DNA of 34,562 nt from Paraglaciecola polaris LMG 21857 (GCF_000315055.1 NZ_BAER01000112.1:1-34562); one strand, 5' to 3'. Positions 16,167 through 25,189 are shown, counted from the first letter of the stretch. The notes: a model not told the origin generated them from the letters alone. Numbers and translations are program-made.

Positions 16167-16840
16167 ACAAATTCCCTACACTCATTCAATTTAAAATAAA
16201 TTGAGTGAATGCTATCTAGTTATTATTTTGATATATGAGTCGTGTGTCGACAAGTAACCTTGGGTGCATCCCAAGTGGCGAATTAAGCACCTAGCCAAGT
16301 CGAGAATCAATTCAAAGTGGTCGAAAAACACCCACTTAAATGGAAATTTACGCTTTATTTACTCAGCCTTTACAGACCCTGACATATACCTGCATATTTA
16401 TGCACAATTCAACAAAGGGAGATGTCTTTATTTTGATATAAGTCGATAACATAAGTACGAAATTTTTTTAACTAAAATCGGCAGGTAAGAACGATTTAAA
16501 AATAATACATTCACGTCATCACAAAAATATTTTTGCTGAGGTTATATAAAAGGTGAATCTATGGCAGGCATGAATTGCCACCAAAGTGATTAAATTCAGT
16601 TAATAACATTAAAAATATGAATAAAGCAGAACGTCAATTTTTTTGGTGACCAAGTGAAATATGCGATAAAACCAAACACTTATTGTTGAGGTTTTATGCA
16701 AACAACAATATAAAATTTATGATTTTTTAATCTATTTGGAATTTAAATTATAAAATAAAGTGGTTTTAAATAAATTATGTAAAAAAAGAATAAAATGCAC
16801 TTTTTATGCACATTATTTACTAATAACTTACATTCAAACA

Positions 16841-16870
16841 CTGACAATTAACGGCGTAATTCGTCATAAT
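16841..16870 (+). promoter_or_regulatory. Sigma-70-type promoter of a candidate small RNA
   Basis: CTGACA (16841-16846) and CATAAT (16865-16870), 18 bases apart, are a good -35/-10 pair on the plus strand. The start site would be near 16877. No ORF follows before the terminator. Confidence 0.5.
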
Positions 16871-16876
16871 ATTCAT

Positions 16877-16955
16877 CGACAGCCTAGTGAACTGTTATGT
16901 GCCTCCCTGGTACCAATAGCTGCTAGTTTTAAGTAACTAGCAGCTACTTTTTATT
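16877..16955 (+). ncRNA. Candidate orphan small RNA (about 80 nt)
   Basis: A promoter-like pair lies just upstream and a very strong intrinsic terminator closes the unit. Arms TAGCTGCTAGTT (16917-16928) and AACTAGCAGCTA (16935-16946) form a 12-bp stem with a 6-base loop, followed by CTTTTTATT. There is no protein gene upstream on this strand for the terminator to serve. The 40-base unpaired 5' part includes GTGCCTCCCTGG, which could pair with ribosome sites. It matches no small RNA that I recognise. Confidence 0.45.
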
Positions 16956-17299
16956 CCCCTAGATATTAATCTAGCCGTGAAATACCGCCGCAAAATACCT
17001 ACACTCAAACGAATATTCATTCACAAGATAAATGTAAGTATATTCCTGCATGCCGAAATTTGGGATTTATCATTAAAAAGGTCCCTGAGGTTGGGAAAGT
17101 GCCTAATGCTCAGATATTTGAAGTATTGTTTAGAATAATCACGACGCTTTTTTGCCTATATACAGCTAAAGCTGTGAATGAAACATAATCGAGATCTTAA
17201 ATAAGAAATATAATTTGCACATGAGGTGCGTCTACATAGCCCGCGAAAAGTAACTCATGTGGGCTACCCTTATTGTTAGATGGGACACATAAAATCAAA

Positions 17300-17323
17300 A
17301 AGCCGCTTGTGACTAAGCGGCTT
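17300..17323 (-). terminator. Intrinsic terminator after the DUF2059 gene
   Basis: AAGCCGCTT (17300-17308) pairs with AAGCGGCTT (17315-17323) over a 6-base loop. On the minus strand it is followed by TTTGATTTT. It lies 40 bases beyond the stop of the DUF2059 gene. Confidence 0.75.
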
Positions 17324-17362
17324 CTTACATGTTATCGCTAATAGTATAATGCGAAAATAGGT

Positions 17363-17869
17363 TTATTGACCTGTTGGTTGTTGCCTAGCTTGCTGGATCT
17401 CGCCCTGCATTTCTTCAGCGATGGCCTGCACCTTGGGCATTATCCCTTGCATTATTTGCTGACCGACCAACATAGAATCTTGCATCACCAAAGGCATTTT
17501 TTGCGTCATACTGCGGCCAACTTCCGATTGATAGAACGCAATCAAACCATCAACTTCCTTTTGGTTAAAGTGTTTTAAGTACACGCTGATCATGGGATCC
17601 TTAAACTGCTGCCAGGTCATTTGTTCTTTAAACAAAACATCTAGTTTTCCCATGTATTTTTGAAATGCAGGTCTTTCCTCATCTGAAATATTCATTTGAG
17701 TTGCCATGTTATTGAACATGTTACTTACCTGGCCTTGCATCGTCTCCATCATTTTGGATACATCCGTTAACACCATCAACTGCTCAACAGACTCCCGAGA
17801 CGCTTTGCTCTCTGCGTGTGCACCAAAAGTGAAGCATGCTAGGGTCAATAGTAAAATGGGTACTTTCAT
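17363..17869 (-). CDS. DUF2059 family periplasmic protein
   Basis: A 168-residue protein with a signal peptide (MKVPILLLTLACFTFGAHA). The mature part is helical, with the DUF2059 core YLKHFNQKEVDGLIAFYQSEVGRSMTQKMPLVMQDS near residues 95-130 and a Gln-rich tail. Proteins of this family are secreted and of unknown function. A frame extension upstream to 17920 adds 17 odd Met-rich residues. The ATG at 17869 has an AAGGA ribosome site seven bases upstream and begins the signal peptide, so it is preferred. It is a single-gene unit with its own terminator. Confidence 0.85.
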   Translation of the reverse strand: MKVPILLLTLACFTFGAHAESKASRESVEQLMVLTDVSKMMETMQGQVSNMFNNMATQMNISDEERPAFQKYMGKLDVLFKEQMTWQQFKDPMISVYLKHFNQKEVDGLIAFYQSEVGRSMTQKMPLVMQDSMLVGQQIMQGIMPKVQAIAEEMQGEIQQARQQPTGQ

Positions 17870-18030
17870 TTTTAGTCCTTTAAGTTTAGTAAGGGGTTGC
17901 ATCATCATTTCTGCCATCATCTTGAATGTGCATTCATGCTAACGATTAATGTTGCGTCATCACCGTATTTAGCGATAACGAGCATAAACTAATTATTCAC
18001 ACAGATGCGTTACAAAATTCATTTTTTTCA

Positions 18031-19014
18031 TCAACTTGCGATTAAATATTCGAGTAACTTTAACGTAGCCTTTTCGTCCGGGCTAAAATATTTGGAGCGA
18101 GTTCGTTTTAATTGATTTCGGAAATAAGCCAATGTTCGGCCGCTTTCATACTGCAAAATCACATGCGGATGTATGTAGTTTGCGCGACACACTGCAGGCG
18201 TATTTCCTAATTCATTGGCGACCTTTTTAATCCCAGCGAGAACATTGCCTTGATTCAACTTTTTGTCTTCTACCGGCCCCAGTTCATCTAACGCGACCGC
18301 CATCAATACCGTGCCGGCCCAAGTCCTAAAATCTTTTGCGCTAAAATCCTCACCCATGACTTCCGCAATATATTGATTCAAGTCTTGCGCAGTTAATTTC
18401 TTACGCGATGCGTCCGGCAAGGTAATATCAAATAACTCATAACCAGTCATATTTTCTAATTGCGCTAACACATTTCTAACATGTTTATCAGAAACCTCTC
18501 TGTGCTGCTGTTGATGGCTCTTCCCCACATAATCAAACTCAATATGCTGGCGCTCGATGTTCATGTGTTTCGCCCGCAGCGTGGTTAATCCATAGGTTTG
18601 ATTGTCTCTGGTGTAGCTAGCGCTTCCAGGTCGAAAGAAGGCGTCGTCTAACATGCGAGTCATACACGCCAGTACGGCGTTTTCGTCAATAGGCCGTTGC
18701 GTGATATGTTGACCTGTCACTCTGCGCATAGTTGCTAGTTGTTTAGCAAAACGTAAGATCCGTTCGAATTTTTGTTTACTCGCTTGTTCAGTCCAGTGCG
18801 GATTATAAACATACTGCTTTCGGTTTTTCCCATCACGGCCGTAGGCCAGTACCTTGGCACTGCGGTCGAGTTCTATATGCACATCTTGCCAAGCGGGAGG
18901 TATGGCTAAACTTTGCACCCAGCGTTTTATACCCGCACTTTTTACCGTGCGCCCAGTAGGATATTGATAGGTAAACGACTGACCAAAAGGCTTGCGAACT
19001 ATATAACGATCCAT
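18031..19014 (-). CDS. DNA topoisomerase IB
   Basis: A 327-residue enzyme of the poxvirus-like bacterial type IB family. It relaxes supercoils through a 3'-phosphotyrosine intermediate. N-terminal KRWVQSLAIPPAWQDVHI matches the start of the family (IPPAW). The middle has LRFAKQLATMRRVT and TTLRAKH. The catalytic core has KDFRTWAGTVLMA (Arg of the active site) and the Tyr in VCRANYIHPHV. All expected catalytic residues appear present. The ATG at 19014 has a GGAG ribosome site; 20 more residues upstream are open but not family-like. It is divergent from the TetR gene with about 200 bases between. In many bacteria this gene is accessory rather than essential. Confidence 0.9.
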   Translation of the reverse strand: MDRYIVRKPFGQSFTYQYPTGRTVKSAGIKRWVQSLAIPPAWQDVHIELDRSAKVLAYGRDGKNRKQYVYNPHWTEQASKQKFERILRFAKQLATMRRVTGQHITQRPIDENAVLACMTRMLDDAFFRPGSASYTRDNQTYGLTTLRAKHMNIERQHIEFDYVGKSHQQQHREVSDKHVRNVLAQLENMTGYELFDITLPDASRKKLTAQDLNQYIAEVMGEDFSAKDFRTWAGTVLMAVALDELGPVEDKKLNQGNVLAGIKKVANELGNTPAVCRANYIHPHVILQYESGRTLAYFRNQLKRTRSKYFSPDEKATLKLLEYLIAS

Positions 19015-19162
19015 TTTATCTCCATCAAGCAGCCACAAACTCTTTATTACACAAACCGGCTGGGTGTGGTTCAATTTTTTACTAATTGTTGCATGAAAAC
19101 TGCTATTAGCTACCCATGCAACAAATCACATTTAGGGTAAGAACGCTTAGCCTTTTGACAAA

Positions 19163-19205
19163 GTAGAACAAACGCTCTACCCTGAAAGTAGAAAAAACAC
19201 TCTAC
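19163..19205. promoter_or_regulatory. Two tandem TetR-type operator palindromes
   Basis: GTAGAACAAACGCTCTAC (19163-19180) and GTAGAAAAAACACTCTAC (19188-19205) are two copies of GTAGA-N8-TCTAC, 25 bases apart, in the promoter of the TetR gene. TTGACA at 19155-19160 is a fitting -35, so the first palindrome would cover the core promoter. Autorepression of the TetR-oxidoreductase operon is likely. Confidence 0.65.
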
Positions 19206-19219
19206 CTAGGTTATACACT

Positions 19220-19741
19220 GTGCTTAAAGAACAAATTGCAGCGCGTTTAGAAACAGCGTTTAGCCACTATGGATTTGCAGAACCCAGTGTTTCTCAATTA
19301 AAAACAGCCTGTAATGTGAGCCTACGCACGCTATACAAGCATTATCCTTCCAAAGAAATAATGACAGTTGCGGCCTTGGAATATCGCCATAAACGATACA
19401 TGACCTTTTTACTTGGTGAACCTGAGTCGTCCGGCACGGTGCGAATTACGCAAACGTTCGAAAAACTCAATCAATGGATGACGGAGTTTGCGCCAAACGG
19501 TTGCATGTCGCTGAATGCGCTCGCCGCATTTCCAGAAAATACTGATATTAAAGCTGCTGTGATGCAGCACAAACATGATGTTCGTGTGTTATTAGGCGAG
19601 CAAGCACAGCGCCCAGATTTATCCATGGCTTTATTTTTACTCCATGAAGGGGTATCCAGTGTGTGGCCAATTTTAGGCTATGACGCAATCGAATCAGCAA
19701 AACACTCAATTAAACAAATGATGGATATAAGAAAACAATGA
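19220..19741 (+). CDS. TetR/AcrR family transcriptional regulator
   Basis: A 173-residue repressor. The N-terminal helix-turn-helix is AFSHYGFAEPSVSQLKTACNVSLRTLYKHYPSKE, matching the TetR pattern that ends in LYxHYxSKE. The remaining 120 residues are the variable ligand and dimer domain. The start is a GTG with little upstream coding space. Its stop overlaps the next ATG as ATGA, so it is coupled to the oxidoreductase. Two palindromes directly upstream are probable own operators. The ligand is probably the substrate of the enzyme or a reactive quinone or aldehyde, but this is inference. Confidence 0.88.
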   Translation: MLKEQIAARLETAFSHYGFAEPSVSQLKTACNVSLRTLYKHYPSKEIMTVAALEYRHKRYMTFLLGEPESSGTVRITQTFEKLNQWMTEFAPNGCMSLNALAAFPENTDIKAAVMQHKHDVRVLLGEQAQRPDLSMALFLLHEGVSSVWPILGYDAIESAKHSIKQMMDIRKQ

Positions 19742-20787
19742 TGACTAATATTCCCACTACCATGAAAGGCGTTAGGTTAATTGGCCATGGAGGTCCTGAA
19801 GCACTTGAATACAGTGATAACATTTCAGTCCCTCGACCAAAAGCAAACGAAGTACTCATTCGCGTAAGCGCCGCTGGCGTAAATAATACCGACATCAATA
19901 CTCGAACCGCATGGTACTCAAAAACGGCAGGGAATAACGGTGACGCAAGCTGGTCTGGTAATGCACTTAACTTTCCACGCATTCAAGGTGCTGATGTATG
20001 TGGGGTAATCGTCGCGGTAGGCGATAATGTAAATGTTCAGCGTGTCGGTGAGCGGGTATTAATTGAACCCTGTATACGAGAGCACAATAGCCAAATTCTG
20101 GACTCACCTTGGTATTTTGGCTCGGAATGCGATGGAGGATTCGCAGAGTTCACTGTCGTTGCGGCCAAACATGCGTATTCGGTTACAAGCGACCTATCCG
20201 ACGTTGAACTAGCGACCTTTCCTTGCTCGTATTCTACCGCAGAAAATATGCTAACCCGAGCTGGCGTTACTGCCCATGATAAGGTTCTCATTACTGGTGC
20301 CTCAGGGGGCGTTGGCTCTGCCGCAATCCAATTGGCAAAAGCACGGGGTGCATATGTTATCGCTATCACCAGCTCAGCGAAAAAGCAGCAACTATTAACA
20401 TTAGGTGCTGATGAAGTGGTGCTAAGAGACGCCGACTTAGGTGACGTTATTCCCGTCAATAGTATTGATGTAGTCATCGACCTGGTGGCAGGACCACAAT
20501 GGTCACAATTGCTTGAAATACTAAAAGTGCAAGGGCGATATGCCGTGTCTGGCGCGATAGGTGGCGCACATGTTGAACTTGATATTAGAACGCTGTATTT
20601 AAAAGACTTACGCTTTTTCGGCTGCACGATACTGGAACCCGAAGTGTTTCAAAATCTAGTTAATTGTATCGAGCAACAAAAAATCGTCCCTATTGTTGCA
20701 CAATCTTTTCCATTAACAGAAATCTCTGCTGCCCAACAGATGTTTTTGGATAAAAAGCACGTGGGAAAAATCGTGTTAACACTTTGA
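19738..20787 (+). CDS. Quinone oxidoreductase-like medium-chain dehydrogenase
   Basis: A 349-residue MDR-superfamily enzyme that uses NAD(P)H to reduce quinones or activated alkenes. The N-terminal GroES-like domain has NEVLIRVSAAGVNNTDINTR, with Asn where zinc alcohol dehydrogenases have the catalytic Cys, so it is a zinc-independent QOR type. The Rossmann motif is ITGASGGVGSAAIQLAKARGA (about residues 181-201). The C-terminal HVGKIVLTL closes the fold. It follows TetR with a 4-base overlap, is the only target in the operon, and ends 11 bases before the convergent LysR gene. The true substrate cannot be named. Confidence 0.88.
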   Translation: MMTNIPTTMKGVRLIGHGGPEALEYSDNISVPRPKANEVLIRVSAAGVNNTDINTRTAWYSKTAGNNGDASWSGNALNFPRIQGADVCGVIVAVGDNVNVQRVGERVLIEPCIREHNSQILDSPWYFGSECDGGFAEFTVVAAKHAYSVTSDLSDVELATFPCSYSTAENMLTRAGVTAHDKVLITGASGGVGSAAIQLAKARGAYVIAITSSAKKQQLLTLGADEVVLRDADLGDVIPVNSIDVVIDLVAGPQWSQLLEILKVQGRYAVSGAIGGAHVELDIRTLYLKDLRFFGCTILEPEVFQNLVNCIEQQKIVPIVAQSFPLTEISAAQQMFLDKKHVGKIVLTL

Positions 20788-20798
20788 CGTAAGCAAGG

Positions 20799-21716
20799 TC
20801 ACAACTTTGCTTGAATCCATTCAGGCTGCAGATTAATTTCCGCAAAATGCTCAATAATAAAGTCGATAAAGGTTTTCAATAGCGGGCTTATCAGCCTGTT
20901 CGATGTGTAGAGTAAGTTGATAGGCAGAGGTGCAGGCCGATAATCTCTTAATATTTCAACTAGAGCCCCCCTTGCGAGGTCTTTTTGAACATACAGTTCA
21001 GGTAGAAATACGATCCCCTGTCCTGCTTTCGCTAATGAGAGTAAAGCCAACGATTCATTTGACTCTATATCGCCGTTCACTTTAACTTTTTTGGCATTTC
21101 CTTCTACTGTATATTCCCAGCGCCCTGAGGATGACAACGCAGTATTTATCAAACAATTTTGCAGATGCAACTCTCGCGGCACCAGAGGTGTCCCATGCTT
21201 GCGCAAATATTCAGGGCTTGCCACCGTAACAAACGACATTGTGCCCAATTTACGAGCAATAAGGTTTGAGTCAGCTAAGTTACCGACGCGAAGAGCCAAG
21301 TCGTACCCCTCCTCAACTAAATCAACTTTTCTATTAAGTAATGACAAAGATACCTGTACGTTGGCATGTTCATTCTTAAACGCCGAAATAGCATTTGGTA
21401 GTATGAACTGTCCCAGCATCATAGGTGCAGATAGTGTTAACTTTCCAGTTAGCTGAGCGAGATCCCCTCGCGTGCATTTTAGTTCATCCACTAATCCTAA
21501 GATTGACGACATCTTGGCTAAATACTCGCTTCCCTCTCCCGTTAGATGCAAAGAGCGTGTCGTACGATTGATTAATCGTATACCTAGCCAGTTTTCTAAT
21601 TCGCTGATCTGCCTACTCACGGCTGATGGCACAAGATTAAGTTGATCCGCAGCCCGACTAAAGCTCTCTTGTTCAATCACAAGTTGAAATACCTTAAATG
21701 ACTTAATGATATCCAT
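20799..21716 (-). CDS. LysR-family transcriptional regulator
   Basis: A 305-residue regulator. The winged helix-turn-helix is at residues 1-60 (FSRAADQLNLVPSAVSRQISELENWLGIRLINRTTRSLHLT). The co-inducer domain at 90-295 resembles the AaeR/DsdC-like group that follows SDR or quinone reductase genes (GKLTLSAPMMLGQFILP, LALRVGNLADSNLIARKLG). The ATG at 21716 fits an AGGTG ribosome site and the family start. It is divergent from the frameshifted SDR gene and a candidate operator lies between. It likely controls that SDR gene and itself. The convergent oxidoreductase stops 11 bases away. Confidence 0.92.
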   Translation of the reverse strand: MDIIKSFKVFQLVIEQESFSRAADQLNLVPSAVSRQISELENWLGIRLINRTTRSLHLTGEGSEYLAKMSSILGLVDELKCTRGDLAQLTGKLTLSAPMMLGQFILPNAISAFKNEHANVQVSLSLLNRKVDLVEEGYDLALRVGNLADSNLIARKLGTMSFVTVASPEYLRKHGTPLVPRELHLQNCLINTALSSSGRWEYTVEGNAKKVKVNGDIESNESLALLSLAKAGQGIVFLPELYVQKDLARGALVEILRDYRPAPLPINLLYTSNRLISPLLKTFIDFIIEHFAEINLQPEWIQAKL

Positions 21717-21740
21717 AGCAACACCTAACACGTTCCAATT

Positions 21741-21769
21741 AGTGATATTTTATCACCAGTGTTATCACT
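21741..21769. promoter_or_regulatory. Candidate LysR operator between lysR-type gene and SDR
   Basis: GTGATATTTTATCAC (21742-21756) is a near-perfect palindrome and a third half site GTGTTATCAC follows at 21759-21768, within AGTGATA...TATCACT symmetry. Clustered half sites between divergent genes are typical LysR binding regions. Confidence 0.5.
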
Positions 21770-21845
21770 TTATTGTTATTTTTGTAATTAATACGGGTAG
21801 GTAAACTGTTTTTAGTTTCTTCACCAAACCAGAGAGTAAAAACAT

Positions 21846-22446
21846 ATGAAAATCGTATTAATAGGCGCGACAGGCATGATTGGCAAAGCGGTCAGCAATG
21901 AACTGAAGGAGCATGAGATTATCAGCGCCGGTTTTAAAAACGGTCAATATCAAGTGGATATTGAAAATAGAGACCCAATTGAAGCTATGTTTGAGGACGT
22001 AGGCCAAGTTGATGCAGTCACTTCCACCACTGGTTTGATCGCGTTTGCTCCGCTAAATGAATTAACCATAGAACAGTTTAGAATGACTATTAATAACAAG
22101 ATTTTAGGCCATATAAACTTACTTCAAATAGCCAGTCAATATATTCGAGATGGTGGGAGTATCACCTTTACCAGCGGTTACGTGGCGCAAAACCCCATGC
22201 CAGGCTCTTCATCAGTCAGCCTGGTTAACGCTGCATTGGATGCCTTTGTTAAAGCGGCTGCACTTGAGCTGGGTTCAAAGCTTAGAATAAACACTGTTAG
22301 CCCACGGTTTATCAAAGATAACGATGACACTAATGGGTATGGACAGCACCGATGGCGTCAGTGCTGCCGATACAGCCAATGCCTACCGTCACGCTATTGA
22401 AAGCAATGAGACTGGTAAAGCATTTGACGTGGTAGATTACATTTAA
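21846..22446 (+). pseudogene. Short-chain dehydrogenase with a one-base frameshift near the end
   Basis: The frame starts at an ATG with GATGxxG-type cofactor binding (LIGATGMIGKAV), then has TSTTGL, SITFTSGYVAQ and INTVSPRF, typical of the atypical SDR family that lacks the YxxxK pair. After residue 158 it reads out of frame and stops at 22400. Removing one A at 22320-22321 restores D-T-M-T-L-M-G-M-D and continues KAFDVVDYI to a stop at 22446, giving 199 residues, the normal family length. It is therefore a broken gene or a sequencing error. It is divergent from the LysR regulator, a usual pairing. Confidence 0.8.
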
Positions 22447-22571
22447 GCGTTGTAAAACATACCTAGCGAGCGTTAACTCACTCCTGTAAAACTCAACTGC
22501 TAAATGGATAAAGTATCGATTTCAGTTATTAAAACTGGCTTCTGCTGCATGATAGGCAGAGCCTAGTTTTA

Positions 22572-23669
22572 TTACCCCGCTTTACCTTCTTTAGCCTCTA
22601 CTTTATCTTCCTGATGCTCTAGTTCCTTTAATTCAGGCCCATCACTGGCTAAGAGTAGTGCGATCCAGCGCGTGTCTCGCCCCGATTCAAGGCCAATTTT
22701 AACGATCATAGTTAACGGTACTGAGAGCAGCATACCCACGGTACCAAGCAGCCATCCCCAAAAAATCAACGACAGAAACACCACCAAGGTAGATAAACCA
22801 AGCCCTCTTCCCATATAACGTGGCTCGATTATATTTCCCATTACTGTGTTGGTTACAACAAATCCAAGTGCTGTTAACCCAGCAACACCTGGCCCCAATT
22901 GCACTAATGCCAACAGCACTGCTGGAATTGCCGCAAGAATAGAGCCTATATTTGGAATGTAATTAAGCAAAAATGCCAACATTGCCCACAATAAATAGTG
23001 ATCCACACCCAATACGTAAAGCCATAAGCCGATAATCAGTCCCGTCGCTAAACTCACTAGTGTTTTAATAGCCAGATAGTTTTTGACCGATAACAAAAAC
23101 TTATCGATTTGGCGCATTTTCATATTAGGATCATCAAGCGCAATATGAATTTTTCTAGGAAATGATTCTGCTTCAAACAGCATGAAAACCACGATAAGCA
23201 GAATAAGCAAAAAGTTCGTTAACACCCCGCCAAGACTGGTCAGTAAACTAGTGGCCATGTTCATGGCAGCCCCAGGATCTAAATAAGACAGCAGCTGATC
23301 TTTATTAATCTGAATATTAAAGTCATTCAACCGGCCAATGGCCCAAGCAAATTGTGCAACCAACTGTTTGCGATATTTAGGTAAATTATCGCTAAAGTCG
23401 TTCATGGATTGCCCCACTAACCCAGCCAACATAAATCCAAATACCACGATCAGCAGTATCACTAATACCACCGAAACAGCACGCGGAATTTTATATTGGT
23501 TCGCCCAGTTAATAATGGGGCTGCACGACATAGCGATAAAAATCGATAATAAAAATGGCACGACTATGGTGCTGGCCGCTTTAATACCTGCAAGTACGAT
23601 TACCAAAGACGCGAGTATCAGCAAGACTTTCAGCGATGGGGAGTATTTCATGTGCATAGATTGAATCAT
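22572..23669 (-). CDS. AI-2E transporter family (PerM-like) membrane protein
   Basis: A 365-residue protein with about eight membrane segments. The family core is visible: IVVPFLLSIFIAMSCSPIINW at the start, GGVLTNFLLILLIVVFMLFEAES, then AMLAFLLNYIPNIGSILAAIPAVLLALVQLGP and NIIEPRYMGRGLGLSTLVVFLSLIFWGWLLG. Members were named after autoinducer-2 export, but many are proven or suspected Na+/H+ or other exporters, so the substrate is open. A charged hydrophilic C-terminal tail (ELKELEHQEDKVEAKEGKAG) is probably cytoplasmic. It stands alone and is divergent from folX. Confidence 0.9.
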   Translation of the reverse strand: MIQSMHMKYSPSLKVLLILASLVIVLAGIKAASTIVVPFLLSIFIAMSCSPIINWANQYKIPRAVSVVLVILLIVVFGFMLAGLVGQSMNDFSDNLPKYRKQLVAQFAWAIGRLNDFNIQINKDQLLSYLDPGAAMNMATSLLTSLGGVLTNFLLILLIVVFMLFEAESFPRKIHIALDDPNMKMRQIDKFLLSVKNYLAIKTLVSLATGLIIGLWLYVLGVDHYLLWAMLAFLLNYIPNIGSILAAIPAVLLALVQLGPGVAGLTALGFVVTNTVMGNIIEPRYMGRGLGLSTLVVFLSLIFWGWLLGTVGMLLSVPLTMIVKIGLESGRDTRWIALLLASDGPELKELEHQEDKVEAKEGKAG

Positions 23670-23850
23670 CAGTAGAGTGAACGGGGGAAACTATCAGATA
23701 GTAAGGTTATTTTATAGCCTTAGCCTATGTATTTAGTATTATGAAACATATCAATGACATATTGATATTAACCATGTATAAAACGATTAAAAGATATTAA
23801 CATACTGATTTTAGGTTATTTTTGCGTCTTAAAACAAGAGTGCTAGTAAT

Positions 23851-24216
23851 ATGAAGTTAAATCCAGCGACAATTCGAATTAAAAATTTACGTTTACGTAC
23901 CTATATTGGTATTAATCAAGATGAAATAAACAACAAGCAAGATGTTATCGTGAACGTAAAAATAGAATATAAAGCAGACGAGGCGACAGGGTCTGATAGT
24001 ATGAATGACGCGCTAAATTATAAGGTGATCACCAAACGAATTATTCAATTGGTCGAAGATAGCCGCTTTGCTCTACTTGAAAAACTCACCGCTGATGTAC
24101 TAGCCATTGCAGCCGAGCATCCGTGGGTAATATATGCTGAAGCCGAAGTTGATAAACCCCATGCACTGCGGTTTTCTGATTCGGTTTCCCTTTGTCTTTC
24201 GTGCAGTAAAACGTAA
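23851..24216 (+). CDS. folX: Dihydroneopterin triphosphate 2'-epimerase FolX
   Basis: A 121-residue enzyme of the dihydroneopterin aldolase/epimerase tunnelling fold. [32 protein letters not shown] matches FolX more closely than FolB, and [16 protein letters not shown] plus [15 protein letters not shown] complete the conserved core. The Glu and Lys (LLEKL) are the catalytic region. It is followed within 17 bases by the yfcH-type epimerase, the same order as in E. coli. Its physiological role is obscure; it converts dihydroneopterin triphosphate to the monapterin form used as a cofactor precursor in some bacteria. Confidence 0.88.
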   Translation: MKLNPATIRIKNLRLRTYIGINQDEINNKQDVIVNVKIEYKADEATGSDSMNDALNYKVITKRIIQLVEDSRFALLEKLTADVLAIAAEHPWVIYAEAEVDKPHALRFSDSVSLCLSCSKT

Positions 24217-24233
24217 CATAACAAGGATTTTCT

Positions 24234-25127
24234 ATGCGTATTTTGATTACTGGAGGTACAGGATTAATTGGTTCTAATTTAATTCCTAAGTTAAAGCCAA
24301 ACGAAATCACAGTGGTCACCCGCAACGTATCTCAGGCTGAGTTGGTGTTGGGCCATAAAGTCACCTTGATTTCATCGTTAGATGATTTTGAAAATCTTGA
24401 TGATTTCCATGTTGTTATCAATTTAGCTGGCGAACCGATTGCTGACAAACGCTGGTCACCAGAGCAAAAAAAGCGCATTGAACACAGCCGTTGGGATATG
24501 ACTGAAAAGTTAGTGTCACTCATCAAAGCGGGAAGTGCCCCACCATCACTATTTATCAGCGGCTCAGCCATTGGCTATTATGGCCGCCAAAACGAACAAA
24601 TCATCGATGAGGAATTTGATGCTCCTCATGACGAATTCAGTCATCAGTTGTGTGCACGTTGGGAATTCTTGGCCAAGCAGGCTGAGTCGACTCAAACTCG
24701 GGTATGTATCGTACGCACCGGGTTGGTGATCACTCGCCGTGGTGGCGCGTTGATGAAAATGGTGCCACCGTTTAAATTTGGGTTAGGTGGCCCGATGGGC
24801 TCAGGCCAGCAATACATGTCTTGGATCCACCTAGAAGATATGCTTGATGGCCTTATTCATCTGATAGAAAACACTCAATGCCAAGGCGTATTTAACTTCA
24901 CAGCACCAACGCCTGTCACGAATGCACAGTTCAGTAAAACGCTTGCGACCGTGTTACACCGCCCATGTTTTTTACCTATGCCGGCGTTCGCCTTACGGGT
25001 GATTATGGGAGATGCCGCAGATTTATTGTTATATGGTCAGCGTGTGGTACCAAAGCGATTGCAAGAAAGTGGTTATCAGTTTCACTACCCAGAACTAGCT
25101 CACGCCTTGGAGTGTTTACGTCTGTAG
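24234..25127 (+). CDS. yfcH: NAD-dependent epimerase YfcH family (TIGR01777)
   Basis: A 297-residue SDR-like sugar-nucleotide epimerase-type protein. The Rossmann start is ITGGTGLIGSNLIPKL and the family core includes NLAGEPIADKRWSPEQKKRIEHSR, SGSAIGYYG, RTGLVITRRGGALMKMVPPFKFGLGGPMGSGQQYMSWIHLEDM and GVFNFTAPTPVTNAQFS. The C-terminal part has the DUF1731-like end. It follows folX with a clear AAGGA ribosome site and is its operon partner. The substrate has not been established for the family. A strong bidirectional terminator follows. Confidence 0.92.
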   Translation: MRILITGGTGLIGSNLIPKLKPNEITVVTRNVSQAELVLGHKVTLISSLDDFENLDDFHVVINLAGEPIADKRWSPEQKKRIEHSRWDMTEKLVSLIKAGSAPPSLFISGSAIGYYGRQNEQIIDEEFDAPHDEFSHQLCARWEFLAKQAESTQTRVCIVRTGLVITRRGGALMKMVPPFKFGLGGPMGSGQQYMSWIHLEDMLDGLIHLIENTQCQGVFNFTAPTPVTNAQFSKTLATVLHRPCFLPMPAFALRVIMGDAADLLLYGQRVVPKRLQESGYQFHYPELAHALECLRL

Positions 25128-25189
25128 CCCCAGTGGTTACGGCGAAATAACAGTCCTCAAGGGAAAGTCCCTCTTGTATGAAATATGAA

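Larger units (their letters stand above)
16167..17299. other. AT-rich intergenic region of about 1.1 kb
   Basis: No credible protein gene is present. Short ORFs such as 16264-16449 lack ribosome sites and coding character. The left part should contain the receptor promoter. Two similar short stretches, with GCTGAGGTT near 16535 and GTTGAGGTT near 16685, repeat loosely. The only organised signal is the promoter-hairpin pair at 16841-16955 described separately. Confidence 0.55.

Noticed and set aside
15577-16194. A 205-residue open frame on the plus strand opposite the TonB-dependent receptor signal and plug region
   Set aside because: It has no ribosome site or known motif and lies wholly antisense to a clear gene whose codon pattern leaves the opposite frame open.
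16264-16449. A 61-residue plus-strand ORF in the intergenic region
   Set aside because: It has no ribosome site and a composition like random AT-rich sequence.
20037-20627. A 196-residue minus-strand frame inside the quinone oxidoreductase
   Set aside because: It is a Ser/Thr/Pro-rich shadow of the real coding strand with no motif.
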